Origin: Ahaetulla prasina | Taxonomy: Eukaryota > Chordata > Lepidosauria > Squamata > Colubridae | Direction of reading: 5' to 3' | Length of the DNA stretch: 64,000 nt | NCBI RefSeq assembly: GCF_028640845.1 | Contig: NC_080540.1 | Coordinates: 164,257,252 to 164,321,251, forward strand | Part shown: positions 1-11,241 of the stretch, one piece after another | Layout of the letters: each line of letters opens with the position of its first letter | Numbering within the stretch: the stretch's first letter is position 1 | The notes under the pieces: model-generated | Database searches by the model: none | The model's input: the letters and a program-made list of their open reading frames with translations, nothing else | What the model was told of the DNA's origin: nothing | Program-made: the position numbers and the translations under genes

Positions 1-688
1 CATTTACAACCTCTGCAGGTCTGTAAAGCAAAGGAAAGTTGAAGTAAGATTGCAAGCATGTTTTATCCATGCTAATTGTTTTAACCGGCTTGCAAAACAT
101 TTTAATTTTTGCTTTTATCATATCACTTCAGCTCAGATGGGCAGCTATGTAAATTTGGCAATAAATAAATTTGGCAAATAAATAACATAACTGTTTTACT
201 TAATGACCACTTAACAACTTTGTTGCTGCTCTCAATTGTGATCAGTAAATGAAGACTACCTGTAGAAACATGTATGTTTAGGGATTATAAGAGAGATCAA
301 ATAAAATGTTCTGAAAGACTTTGCAAGCTCCCACGTGATGGTTCATTCATGCCCTCGCAATGGCTGAAATCTAACTTTTCATGCCCTCCTTGACCCACCC
401 CGATCCTTGATCTCACCCCTTTCCTAATACCCTGTGCATCTTCTCGCTCTCCCGCACCTGACAGCAGCCATTTACCTGCCTGATTGGCAGTTGCAATTTC
501 CCACTGGTTTCCCCACTGACTTAGTGATGGAAATTCTAATCCCGATTGCCCTTGTAACTCAAGGACTACCTGTACATAGACAATCTAGAGTGGATTATCT
601 CTTTGCTTGCCAAAATATAGTTATGTTCCAATTTCAAGCCTTGCATTTCTGTGTTTTTTGTGCTCTTTATTTCATTCTCCTTGCCTAG

Positions 689-787
689 GACTGGTGGAAT
701 TCCACATCATTCTCTAAATTCTTTCGGTCATGGAATGGGATTGTACACGATTGGCTGTACTGCTATATTTATCAAGATTTTCTGTGG
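689..787 (+). CDS. SOAT2: SOAT2 copy A, exon 12
   Basis: 99 nt, phase 0 to 0. The acceptor is a tag after a pyrimidine tract and the donor is GTAAGT. It encodes DWWNSTSF... [14 protein letters not shown]. Compared with copy B exon 12 it has 7 nt differences giving four residue changes (K/A, S/L, W/L, G/V). Copy A keeps the Trp-Asn pair that human SOAT2 also has (RTWN), so copy A looks more conservative here. Confidence 0.93.
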
Positions 788-3700
788 GTAAGTAAGGCTG
801 TAATGGGCTCTGAGAATAATCTTTGGGGCAGGAGGAAGAGCTGCAGCCAGGGCGATGATCAAAGGAGATGTCTCAGCTCGGAGCAGGAATAGGGGTAGAA
901 TAACATCTCAGGAGATATTCTCCAGTTCAGAAAATAAAGACTGGGAAGGGGAGAAGCTTTCAGACTTGCAAGATTCTATTTCTGTAACCTTGCAATCAAA
1001 GTACTATTATTGGTTTACTTTCCGGACTACCTGAAAGGGTTGACAAGCTTATTAAACCCACCCTCTATTACTCCATAAAGTAAACCTGCTGCATGTAATT
1101 TCTCTATGCCTGTCTTCATTGTTTATTGGTGAAGACCAGGATGAGGTCTATAATTCACCTGTGCTCCTTCTCTTCCAGCTGATTGGAGGGAGAGCCCGAG
1201 GTGGAGCTATGCTCATTGCCTTCCTTTCGTCAGCGGTTTTCCATGAATACATGGTCACCTTGACTTTTGGCTTCTTCTATCCTGTCCTGTTTGTGCTTTT
1301 TGCCATGACTGGAGGTAAGTAGTCTCTCAGGAAATGGACTGAACCTTTCCTCAGAAGAGTCAAGCCAGCGGTCAGGGTCTTGTGATCCATCTAACCTTAA
1401 ACCCTAACCCATCACAAGAGCCTCAACTTATGTGACTCCCAACTGACCCATCACAGGACCCATCACAATAACCTGACCCTTACCTGACATGACCTCACCA
1501 TCACAATGCCTACTGACAATATGGGGACCTTATAAGCAGAACAACACTGACACTGACATCCCCTGAATTCCACTGAAGATGTTACCTAGCCTGGTGATGA
1601 AACATTTGGAAACTAACCCACAAGCTCGGAGAATGAATCTCCACACCCACCTCATGTACTTCAGATTTGCTATTATTATAATTTCCAGGATGCTCAGTCA
1701 TCACAGCCTTCAGACATCCTAGCTGCACAATCCTGAGAATTGTCCCAAAGGTGAATTTTCAAGAGGCAACTGGACTTTCTGGTTTTTCTTTGAAGACGTT
1801 TCACTTCTCATCCGAGAAGCTTCTTCAGCTTTGACAGGAGCGTGGAGAATGGAAGGCCACTATCCAGTCAGAGCTGAAGAAACTTCTTGGATGAGAAGCA
1901 AAACATCTTCAAAGAAAAACGAGGAAATCCAGTTGCCTCTTGAAAAAGCACCTTTGGGCAACCATGACTTGGATGACTGAGAATCTCCATAGACAATCCT
2001 GGGAATTGCTTGCCTAAATGAGTGGAGCTTCCCAAATTGAGAAAGATTAGCTAGTGAAAGATTCAAGGCATTACCCTGCCCCCCCCCAAAAAAGTGTTTC
2101 ACAATCTGGGTGACTTTAAGATGTGTGGACTTTAGTTTCCATAATTCCCCAGGCAGCCATGTACATTGTAGTCTTGCCTCAGATGGTGCACTCAATGGTT
2201 AGGTCAAAGACTGTTTTTTCATTCTTGAAACAGTTATTTCAGTGGTGTATTTTTCCCCCAAATCTTGCTGGTCATTGACTGAGTAAACAGTGGTTCTTCC
2301 CTGAGAAAATTAAGATTCTTTATTCCAATAGGGGAGAAAAAATAATCTCAAACATGAACAATTTTACACATTTAAAAGCAAGACCAGAAAGAAAATTAAT
2401 AACTGGAAAACAAAATGTTGCTATTTTGTAAGTCCAATTAACATGGGAATTGTTGTTATTTTAGATTTGGTAATGAGGAAAATTCCTATTGTAGATAAGT
2501 TATTAGAAATCAGTAACTGAGAGATCTCCTTGGCTCAGTGTGGCTGGAATATACACAATTAATCCTTTTTCTGTTTGTCTTCATAGTGTTCTTTAACTTT
2601 GTTCTCAATGATAAGAGAAAAGGCCCTGTCTGGAACACCATCATATGGATATGCCTCCTTTTGGGCACAGCTACTTTTTTGTCCTTATACTGCCGAGAGT
2701 TATTTGCGCAGGTCCACTGTCCACTCAAGGAGGTGAGTAGACAGTTTATGCTTTGTGGAGTTAGAGTAAGTCTTGGGTTCCCTCTTCATAACATTTTTCA
2801 TTAACGAAAATACTTCCAAGAGGGTCAAGCCTACTAACTGGCATATATTCTATCTGCTAAAATTCAGGTAAAGAAGGTGGGAAATTCAGAAACACCAGAA
2901 ACTTGCAAATAAAATCATTATAAAGCTAAGAGCTGATTCTAATATAGTCTGTGCCCATATCTACTAATTGACTTGACTGACTGACCAGTTGATTTGTGCC
3001 ATTAAGTTGGTTCTGATTCCTAGTGACAACATAAATAGATCTTCTCCATGTTGATCTATGTCTACCTGTTTTTTCAAGCCTCCCAATGGTGCAGTCATAG
3101 CCAGCATAACTGACTCCATCCATTTTGCTGCTGGTCTTCCTTTTCTTCTCTTTCCTTCCTTCTTTTCCAACATTCTCTATTCCTAGCCTTATTTACCTGT
3201 ATCTATGCTAGCTCACAATGAATAGGTATTTGATTTTTATCCTGCTTTTATTTCTGGTCAGCTCAAGGCGTTACACATATCTAATGTTCCTGCTTCCTTT
3301 TTTCCCAACAACAAACCTGTGAGATGGACTGGGCTGAAAGAGAGTGACTAGCCCCAAATCACTCAGCTTACTCTCATCCCTAAGGGAGGCCTAGAACTCA
3401 CAGTCTCCTGGTTTCTAGGCCAGTACCTGAACCACCACACCAAACCGGCTCTTAACTTAAATATTGGGGAAAACAGAGACTCGGAATACATATTTGCATG
3501 GATGTGGAAACTACAGTAGCAGTGGTGGGATTTAAGTAATTTAACAACCGGTTCTCTGTCCTAATGATTTCTTCCAACAACCAGTTTGCCAAACTGCTCA
3601 GAAAGTTAACAACCGGTTCTCCCGAAGTGGTACGAACTGTCTGAATCCCACCACTGTACAGTAGGTATTGTTAAAAATGAGAACACAATGGTTTCAACTT

Positions 3701-4659
3701 TTGTTGCTTTCAGATATAAAGAGAGTGATAAAATAGGAGAGAGAAAAATCCTCTGTAACCTGGCTGGAGCCATTTAATTAAGGATTGTTTCATTATCCCT
3801 TATATTCCTTTATTAAGATTATATCTGAGTCACCTTTTGGCTCTAAAACATTAAAAAGCTCCAATCAATAAAAAATAAAGAAAAAATATTTCACGTTAGC
3901 TGTATTTTGGGGCATTCAATATGTGGAAAAAGCACCTGACTGTTATTGATATATGAATGTTGCAAAGTTCTTATTGTTTTATTTTCACTTCATTTTTCTT
4001 CAGTTTATGGAGCCCTAAACAGGAAAAAAAGACCAAATAAATGGTCCATTGAGAGCAGCAGATATGCCCAACATGTTGCCAACCATGTATGTTGGCTCTG
4101 ATTGGGAATCCAGCACATTTTGGGGACACCAGGTTCTGTAACATTTTATAGCAAGATCCTGTTTTACTGCATAGTTGGAGATGCAAATCTTTCTTTCTTC
4201 TCCTCATATCAGTAGCTGCAAAAGGCACTCTGGGACATACAGTATTGAAAATTCTGAGTCTAAGAGCCTTTGACAAGCAACATCCTTCAAGTCTGGGCTA
4301 CCTTGGGTTGCCTCCACGAATTGAGGGGCCTGAGAAGCAAAACTGCCAGAGCCAGATTCTCCATCCCAGAATAGGTCAGGCCTGCAATTCAAAGTCTTTC
4401 CAGTGCTGCCTTCAACACTGCTGAGACTCTGGGAATGTTATTGTGCTGATGGGCTCCTAATTATGTTGGAACATATATATGGCTGATCTTGTTGACCCAG
4501 ATCTAAACACGTGATTAGCTGGAATTCTTGTATCATTTTGTCCCATGGCAGTTCTTTCCTTCTAGCTGTTCTTTCTCTCTTGACATCATCATCATTTTCT
4601 TTTTTCAGAAGACCTTCTGGGGGCTAGTGACTCCACGTTCCTGGTCTTGCCACCCATAA
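689..4659 (+). CDS. SOAT2: SOAT2-like gene, tandem copy A, 3' part (exons 12-15)
   Basis: Four exons (689-787, 1179-1314, 2587-2732, 4609-4659) encode the C-terminal 143 residues of a sterol O-acyltransferase 2, an ER multi-pass MBOAT enzyme that esterifies cholesterol with long-chain acyl-CoA. Visible are DWWNSTSF at the start (second half of the FYxDWWN motif), the VFHEY segment with the expected catalytic histidine, FNFVLND, HCPLKE, and the terminal [14 protein letters not shown], which resembles the human SOAT2 C-terminus rather than that of SOAT1. All introns are GT-AG, phases agree (0, 1, 0), and no stop interrupts the exons. The rest of the gene must lie left of the window, or this is only a duplicated 3' end; the sequence here cannot decide. 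Copy B is the complete paralogue. Confidence 0.93.
1179..1314 (+). CDS. SOAT2: SOAT2 copy A, exon 13 (catalytic His)
   Basis: 136 nt, phase 0 to 1, acceptor CAG, donor GTAAGT. It contains the MBOAT histidine in SAVFHEY within a hydrophobic membrane segment. Eleven nucleotides differ from copy B exon 13, nine of them amino-acid changing. Confidence 0.94.
1400..2065. repeat. Copy-A-specific intron segment containing a foldback repeat
   Basis: The alignment with copy B breaks from about 1400 to 2065. Inside, 1785-1835 (gaagacgtttcacttctcat and onward) is nearly repeated in reverse complement at 1868-1915, giving a stem-loop of about 130 bp. The same repeat family, in single orientation, recurs at about 48470-48600 in intron 10 of copy B. 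It starts after CCCATCACA-rich simple repeats (1405-1500). Confidence 0.6.
2587..2732 (+). CDS. SOAT2: SOAT2 copy A, exon 14
   Basis: 146 nt, phase 1 to 0, acceptor after cttcatag, donor GTGAGT. It encodes the last membrane segments ([17 protein letters not shown]... HCPLKE). Five residues differ from copy B (T/V, T/I, C/S, R/Y, L/F). Confidence 0.94.
2940..3180 (-). repeat. RTE/BovB-like LINE C-terminal fragment (copy A)
   Basis: On the minus strand this reads [19 protein letters not shown] and [14 protein letters not shown] segments, typical of the basic C-terminus of RTE/BovB-type LINE proteins. The same fragment sits at 52480-52730 in copy B, so it predates the duplication. Family assignment is from memory. 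Confidence 0.5.
3520..3656. mobile_element. hAT MITE, 137 bp, with 8-bp target duplication
   Basis: Termini are CAGTGGTGGGATT and its reverse complement AATCCCACCACTG. The flanks are perfect 8-bp repeats, tacagtag at 3512-3519 and 3657-3664. The interior carries repeated AACAACCGGTTCTC motifs. Copy B has the uninterrupted site with one tacagtag at 53054-53061, so this insertion is either post-duplication or was absent from the ancestor of copy B. Confidence 0.93.
4609..4659 (+). CDS. SOAT2: SOAT2 copy A, exon 15 with stop
   Basis: 51 nt including TAA. It encodes [16 protein letters not shown], identical in both copies. A pyrimidine-rich acceptor (cttttttcag) precedes it. Confidence 0.93.
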   Translation, partial: KTFWGLVTPRSWSCHP

Positions 4660-5292
4660 GCAACTATTTCCAGCCTACCCTAGCCTACTTTGCTTCAAAA
4701 ATCATGTCTGACAAAGATAGCACATTACTCTGCTGCTGCGACAACAAGGACTCTCAACAAGGACTTCCAAAGCTGTATTTAGAAATTCATCACCTGAGGG
4801 TGCTAAAATTTGGTTTGTAGGTTCAAAGGCTCTCATCTAGTAGAAACAAAACATCTACAAAGATCCATGCTGTGTCACGTTCTAAGGGCTTCTTGGTGCT
4901 CAAATTCTAGGCAAAAGGAGCAAAGGAAAATTTTTGAATGACCATCTTTGGTTTTTCTTTCTTAACCTACTTAAAAGAAAATGTGAGAGCTCCACTTTGA
5001 AACGTAGATTATCCCATATCCCAGCTTTAATCCAAACTATGTTATTTTTAGATCGACAGGTAGCTTTCCAGATACAGGTGAAATCCAGCTCGCGGCATGT
5101 CCATTGATGAGCAGCAATGGGAGTTACAGTTCAACAATATCAGAATTACTGCTTATATTTTCTACCTTTAGACATTCATTTAACATTTTATCTCCAGCAG
5201 TGAAGGAAGGGAACCTGAATTACCACCAGCAATATCCATTCAATGCCTACTGTACTGTGTGAACAATTTTTGAAACTATATTTGGAAATAAA
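4660..5292 (+). promoter_or_regulatory. SOAT2 copy A 3' UTR candidate with AATAAA
   Basis: After the TAA the sequence aligns with 54634-55302 in copy B. An AATAAA hexamer lies at 5287-5292 with a counterpart at 55297-55302, which makes it a plausible poly(A) signal. UTR extent is inferred; no transcript evidence is visible. Confidence 0.45.
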
Positions 5293-5319
5293 AACAGATT
5301 ATGCCAAATCAATCTTATT

Positions 5320-5815
5320 TCATTCTTTGGCAAAGTGACTAAATTAGTAGACAAGCAAAATTTTGTGGACATAGTTTTCTTAGACTTCAGCAAGATATTC
5401 AACAAAGTAGACCATGTGGTAAACTAGAAAAATGTGGGATAGACAGCACCCCCATCAGTTGGATTTATAACTGGCTGACAAACTGTACTCAATGAGTAGT
5501 CCTTAATGGCATGATGTCTACATGGAGGGGAGTAAGATGTGGGATACTACAAGGTTCCATCTTAGGCCCAGTTATTCTCCAATATCTTCATAAATGACTT
5601 AGATGAGGGAATAAAAGGGGAACTCATCACATTTGCAGATGACACTAAGCTGGCAGGAAAAGGCAACATCCCAGAAGACAGAAGTTGTAGGTGCTACATC
5701 ACAGGAGGTTTTTAAGAAAAGACTGGACAACCTCCTGCTTGAGGTTGGACTAGAAGATCTAGAAGATCTCCAAGGTCCCTTCCATCTCTAATGCGATTGA
5801 TTGAAATAAGGAATG
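5320..5815 (+). mobile_element. CR1/L3-like LINE remnant, internally deleted
   Basis: Reverse-transcriptase traces are readable with several stops: VFLDFSKIFNKVDH (5370-5412), INDLDEGIKGELITFADDTK (5590-5650, the YADD-equivalent box as FADD), and the 3' end FKKRLDNLLLEVGLEDLEDL (5711-5770). A deletion near 5690 joins RT to the 3' tail. The counterpart in copy B (55385-61660) retains more of the element but is split by later insertions. Confidence 0.75.
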
Positions 5816-6480
5816 CCTCATCCACAATAGAATAGACTGCAGTATGAGACAAGGGTAAAGCCATCTGCTCATCATGTCATGTTTCTCATCCAAGGAAAAA
5901 CAAGTTGTTCCCACAGTATAGTATTAAAAAAAAAACATTTGGTCACAAACTTTATAGTGCTTCAATTGTTTCTTTCAATGTAACAAAAAAGTGACATCTT
6001 TCATTTCACTGCAGAGGCTGAAGCATTGTCTGCAGAGTATTTGAATGTGCACACAGCATTCCATCATCTCTATTTATTATTATAATTAAATTGTTATGAA
6101 ATTATATATAAATTTATGCAGTTGTACATTTCACACAGAAGAAACACTGTGGCTTCCAATCATGAATCACCTGATGGCTGCCATCACCACTGACAATTGC
6201 TCATTTTGGCTGGAAATGACAGAATAATATCTGAACACCTGATATTGAGAATAACTGGAATAAAATGCCTATAGTGTGAGATTCCTCCTTTCCTGTTTGT
6301 AGGAAAGCCAGGGATGAATTTCCCTCTTTCCTGGTCACCATGACTCTCTTTATCTGTAGCATGGAAATCAACACAAATAAAACTAAGTTAACTTTTAACA
6401 TAATGAGCACAATCCTGTAGCCTCTGTAAACAAAGAGCAAAAGAAAAACTGAGCACTGCTGCTCTCACACCTGCATTTGG
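5816..6480. other. Intergenic stretch, no gene seen
   Basis: AT-rich sequence between the CR1 tail and the next repeats. No open frame of family-like composition, no splice-bounded exon and no recognisable repeat apart from short A runs. Confidence 0.5.
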
Positions 6481-6489
6481 TGGAGGAGA

Positions 6490-6600
6490 TTGGAGATGCT
6501 GGCAGCCCTGGACAGCCTTGTCAGAACTGGGAAGCTAAGCTGAATCAGACCAGGTTAGTATGTGGAGACATCCGGGGAATTGCAGGTCTGTAGACTAGGA
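6490..6600 (+). repeat. 5S-rRNA-like sequence (5S-derived SINE or pseudogene)
   Basis: The block gggaagctaagc...accaggttagta...ggagac...ccggggaattgcaggtctgtag follows the 3' two-thirds of 5S rRNA in order, including the internal promoter region (GAAGCTAAGC, the C-box/IE part). It is diverged and has a short deletion after TTAGTA, so it is not a functional 5S gene. The body that continues to about 6700 is consistent with a 5S-headed SINE. Confidence 0.65.
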
Positions 6601-6794
6601 AGTTGAAAAACCATTCAGGAACAAATCCATGGCAATCTACTTCTTTATTATAGCCAAGGAATTGACAAGGCCTCCTAGGAAAGGATATGCGGTTGGATCC
6701 TGAGCTGTGAATGCTTCTTCAGGAGAGGAGATGATCCTGCCTGCTTTGAAAGAAGTAGTGGTCCTCTCCTTAAAAAACAGTTACACTGGAAGGG

Positions 6795-7123
6795 AAGTTA
6801 TTAAAAAAAATTTAGACTGTGCAGAAATGAATAGATTAACTTTGATGATTAAAGAAAGAGAATATTCTAAGATATGGGATCAATTTTACCATTGGTTAGA
6901 AAAAAGATATAGATAAGCAAATTAGTAACTACGTAAGAAAATGGTATAATCAGAATATTGTATTTGTGGAAAAAATTGTAACAGATTAAATGAAAATGAG
7001 GATAGAAGAAGCAACAAAAAGATGAAGTCAAGGAGAAAATACTGAGATATCACATGGAAGGAAAACTGATGTATTAAATGTTTGTTTGTATATAAAATAA
7101 AATAAAAATTTCAAAAAAAGAGA
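6795..7123 (+). mobile_element. 5'-truncated L1 fragment (ORF2 C-terminus, 3' UTR, A tail)
   Basis: The reading NLDCAEMNRLTLMIKEREYS then WDQFYHWLEKRYR matches the ORF2 C-terminal block also seen at 8690-8750. A 3' UTR follows, ending in an A-rich tail near 7120. Confidence 0.75.
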
Positions 7124-7494
7124 GAAAGAAGCAGTTACTCGATTCCACAGACCTTGAGGTTCCCTCTCTGACCTCAAACCTTTCGTTCGGGGGTCAGGAG
7201 GGGGATGTTGAGTTGTACCTAGGCCTACAGTTTCAAAGGTCCCCAGACCTTCTCTAGATCTTTTCTGTCAGATTTCAGGCCTGGTTACAGTACTGAGACT
7301 TGATTGTGATAGCACTTCTTGAGGATCCCCTGGCAGATGGTCCTCCTGGGTCTCTTGGTGGCTTTGAATAGCAGGGATCATGGTATCTATATACTGTAAT
7401 GTTGTTTAATGATCTCCTGTTTTTATGTGTAGTATAATGAGCTGCCAGTGTCACAAGAATTGACCTGGACACCTATCTACATTAGATAGATGAT

Positions 7495-7531
7495 AGAGGG
7501 AGGGAGGGAGGGAGGGAGGGAGAGGGAGAGA
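7495..7531. repeat. (GGGA)n microsatellite
   Basis: A run of ggga units directly left of the hAT MITE. Confidence 0.9.
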
Positions 7532-7546
7532 GAACTTTGCCTAGAG

Positions 7547-7676
7547 CAGGGGTGTCAAACTCGCGTCATAATGGCGGCGTCACCTGATGTATTGTGACTT
7601 TTTCCCCCTTTGCCGGGCATGGGCATGGCCAGCGCATAACACATCCAGCCCACAGGCCGTGAGTTTGACAGCCCTG
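7547..7676. mobile_element. hAT MITE, 130 bp, CAGGGGTGTCAAACTC type
   Basis: The left end CAGGGGTGTCAAACTCG and right end GAGTTTGACAGCCCTG are inverted repeats with a small interruption. Perfect 8-bp target duplications gcctagag flank it at 7539-7546 and 7677-7684. Confidence 0.93.
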
Positions 7677-8029
7677 GCCTAGAGTGAGTGAGCCATTTTA
7701 GAGCAGGACTTGAAAATAGAAAACAGAAGGGAAGTTATCTTTAACACAACCATAAAGATATAACCAGAGTTTATTATAATGTATAAAACTCAGAAAAAGA
7801 CAGGAGATAAACCAGGATTCCCTGGTAAACTGACCATCTTCTTCTTCTACCACCACTACCAAATGCAGGAAACACGGTGTTTATTAGTATATTTTTATAT
7901 GGGAAAAACTATGAGCTCCATTCAGTTCTGCTGGTGAGAATAAATTCTTTGAGCTCAGAATTTTCCCTTTTGCACCAGGGTCACTTAATTAATCTGAGTG
8001 CCAGTTCTGAATTTGTGCAATTCTTTTGT

Positions 8030-8338
8030 TATAAAAGAAGAAAGCAGACCACAAGAATTTCAATCAGGAAATCCACCAGAAGCAATAAAGGCATCCCAGC
8101 CAATTGTCTCTCCTGTGTTGCTCCTGTAGCATTAAAACCCAGAGACGGGAAGGAGAATCCCAAAGAGGCTGCAGCCGTTGCCCTGGTCTCCCAGCCCAGT
8201 TAGAGCCAGAATGAAAGCCCCAGTAGCTCCTAGTGCCAGCCCTTTGGAGACCCAAGGCCAGAACTCAGCAACAGACAGGACTACAAGACGAAGCAGGGGG
8301 GGAAGGACAAGAAGAAGCATAAGAAACAGATTTGTAAA
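8030..8338 (+). pseudogene. Copia-like polyprotein fragment, plus strand
   Basis: The plus-strand frame reads QTTRISIRKSTRSNKGIPAN, which is the linker found in reverse orientation at 9190-9275 (VSIRRSTRTKKGIPAK). This linker sits between integrase and reverse transcriptase in Ty1/Copia polyproteins. It is therefore an inverted second fragment of the same family. The downstream residues are unassigned, and an L1 is inserted at its right end. Confidence 0.5.
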
Positions 8339-9098
8339 ACAGATGTTTTGCAGATGGCACCTTCCACCTACAAGACTTGCAAAGATGTTCCCAAATAATA
8401 ATTCAACATGTTGGAAATGCAAAAAAACTCAGGGAACATATTACCATCTATGGTGGACGTGTCCAGCAGCAAAAAAATTCTGGGCAAATATTAAAAAATG
8501 GCTAGAAAAAATAACAGAACAACCAATTGAAAGCCAACCAGAAACATTTTTATTAGGAATCTTTACAAGAACATACACCAAAGAAATAAAATATCTGATT
8601 TTACACATTATAACAGCTGCACAAATAACATACGCACAAAATTGGAAACAGGAAAAGATACCAACAGATGAAGAAGTGACAGGGAAATTTTTAGAGTGTG
8701 CCGAAATGGACAAATTAACAAAAGAAATTAAAGAGAAAGAAGAGACAGATTAGTATATAGTCTAGAATAAATGGTATGAATGGCTTGAGTCTAGAAATAA
8801 AGGAAAAAAATAAAGGGGAGAAATTAGAATGTACAGAATGTATTAGAAATGTACAATATGTAAATAATAGATATGTAAGAATCTACAAAAGTAAAGCTAT
8901 TAGTATTAGATAATTTAATGTAAATAAAGAAAAAGGACAAGAAAAAAATAAAATAACAAATGTGATATGGGGGGAAAAGTATAAAAGAGAAAGAAGACCA
9001 CTAGGAAACGCTGTTAGAAATAGGAAATATTTATATGTTATATGTTGTGTGTTTATCAGATTGTGTATAAAAAAAATTAATAAAAATATTTTTTATAA
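8339..9098 (+). mobile_element. 5'-truncated L1 insertion with 13-bp TSD
   Basis: It encodes the L1 ORF2 C-terminus: MFCRWHLPPTRLAKMFPNN, the CWKCK...YYHLWWTC zinc-ribbon-like motif, then ITAAQITYAQNWKQEKIP, ending with a stop at 8751. An AT-rich 3' UTR follows. The target duplication aaacagatttgta lies at 8326-8338 and again at about 9100-9112, so this is a classical TPRT insertion into the Copia-related sequence. Confidence 0.85.
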
Positions 9099-9877
9099 AA
9101 ACAGATTTGTAGAACTAAGATTCAAAATGTGGCTAATATAATTAGTGGTTGAATGGGGATGTTGGAATTCAGTTGTATTTCTATGCAACATTCAACTACG
9201 CAAGGAGAGACATTTGGCTGGGATGCCTTTCTTGGTTCTGGTGGATCTCCTGATTGAAACCTCTTGTGGTCTGGTTTCTTCCTTTACACCATTTGGATAG
9301 TCTGCATTAATTCCTATTTCTGTTTCATTTTGTTTCTTATGTTTATGTGACACTGAAGTAGAATTTTCCTCAGTTTGAAGCGTTGGTGTTACTTCGTGAA
9401 ATTTCGAACACACTGAGGTTTCATCAGTAATTACACTTCTACTGATGGGTACCTTGTTTGTGTCCCTTTTGAGATTCACTGTACCCCACAAGTACACCTT
9501 CCTTTGCACAAGCATCCCATTTTGTATGCTCTTCTTTTGGGCTGTTCATATAGGCTTTGCTTCCCAAAAAAAAAAATTTAATGGCTTGAATTTGGTTTTT
9601 TTTCCCCATTCCACAATTCATGTGTAGTTTTCTCAGAGGATTTTCCTGGTAGTCGATTTTGGAGATAGCATGCGGTCATATTTGCCTCCCCCACCCCTCT
9701 GTATGTGGTTAGCATATCTGCATCGAACAGCATAGTTCTTCTACTCTCACCAAGTATGATTTCGGCAACCCTGTTTTTTTGTTCTGGATTGAAAGGATCA
9801 GGACCTTGAATTATTATGCCATGCTTTCTGAGAATCGCCTGTGTGTTGTCACCTGTAAATTCAGTTCCATTGTCTGT

Positions 9878-10183
9878 TTACAAGACACTTGGCATTTTGC
9901 TAAATTTGTGGCTTACTTTCTCTGGTACTTCACTTTTGTTGTGTAACAGATATTGTGTAATATACCTAGAGAAATCATCTATAAAGGTGAGAAAATACCT
10001 CTTCTTTCCTGGAGTCAATGTTTTCATTGAACCACAAAGATCTGAATGAATTAAGTCCAGAGGTTTTTTAGCTCTGCTGTTAACTCTGCTTTGAAAGGCG
10101 TATCTTATTATCTTTCCTTTTATATAGCCGGTGCATTTCATTATTTGATCATATGGACTAATTTTTATTCCACTTGCAGTCAT
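9878..10183 (-). pseudogene. Copia integrase core, longest open segment
   Basis: A 101-residue open segment with KCTGYIKGKIIRYAF (zinc-finger to core linker), PLDLIHSDLCGSM (first catalytic Asp) and RYFLTFIDDFSRY. The next catalytic block, TDNGTEF, lies just past a stop at 9878. This belongs to the DDE integrase of Ty1/Copia, which inserts the cDNA. The copy is dead because of stops. Confidence 0.82.
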
Positions 10184-10887
10184 TCTCAGTTAATTTCTTT
10201 ATTACATCAGGGGACTTCTGTGCCCAAGTTGTCTGTACCATGTGTGAATGCAGTTTGAATGTTTTTCCTTCTTGGCAGTATTAAACACCTGATTGCAGTT
10301 CAACTAATACAGTTCATCTGTAATTTTAGCATTTGCAAATAAGATATAGCCTTTTTTTGATGGCACAACTGTCCCCTTGGAAGGTCACTATATTGCCTTG
10401 TTTTGTGAGCTTCTTCACCAACAAAAGATTAGTTTCAAGAACAGAGACATACAGGACATTTTTCACAAGTATCTTTCTGGTGACATTCTGGGAAACAGGA
10501 GAGTAAAGAAAACCATATCTTATTCATTCTGATTCCATTTTTTGCCTGTTAGCTGTGGTGATTTTTTGCATTTTACTCTGCTCAAGGTGAATGAAGAAAT
10601 TTCTGTTATTTGTCATGTGACTTGTAGCTCCTGAATCAACGCACTATGCTTCAAATATGAGGTGGAATTTTTGAATTGAAAAGCATGCTAATTATCTGAA
10701 GAAAAATCAGTTTTTTACTTCACACTTTTGGCCTTTGGTAATTTAGTCTGTTTCTAGCTTTCCAGATTCTGCAATCTGCTTTTAAATGACCCTTTTTCTT
10801 GCACGCAAAGCATTCACATGTTTCTTGCTTCGTGCAACTGTTTTTATTCCTATTTTTCATCTTTAAAGCAGAGTCTGCAACAGAAGG

Positions 10888-11241
10888 TAAAAGGTAAAGG
10901 TTCCCCTCGCACATACGAGCTAGTCGTTCCCAACTCTAGAGGGTGGTGCTCATCTCCGTTTCAAAGCCGAAGAGCCAGCGCTGTCCAAAGATGTCTCCGT
11001 GGTCATGTGGCCGGCATGACTAAATGCTAAAGGCAAATGGAACGTTGTTACCTTCCCATCAAAGGTGGTCCCTTTTTTTCTACTTGCATTTTTTATGTGC
11101 TTTCGAACTGCTAGGTTGGCAAAAGCTGGGACAAGTAACTGGAGCTCACCCCATTATGCAGCACTAGGGATTCAAACAGCTGAACTGCCGACCTTTCGAT
11201 CGACAAGCTCAGCGTCTTACCTACTAAGCCACTGTGTCCAA
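10888..11241 (-). mobile_element. Sauria-type SINE (minus strand)
   Basis: The tRNA-like head lies at the right end (tggacacagtggcttagtag in reverse complement; B-box-like ggtcggcagttcagc nearby). The left end has the tail with AAGGT/ACCTTT units (10888-10905). Such tails are typical of BovB-mobilised squamate SINEs. It interrupts the Copia gag. Confidence 0.82.

Noticed and set aside
434..688. An 84-codon frame ending at the exon 12 acceptor of copy A
   Set aside because: The coding exon begins at 689 in another frame; the upstream part is intron, shared in diverged form with copy B.
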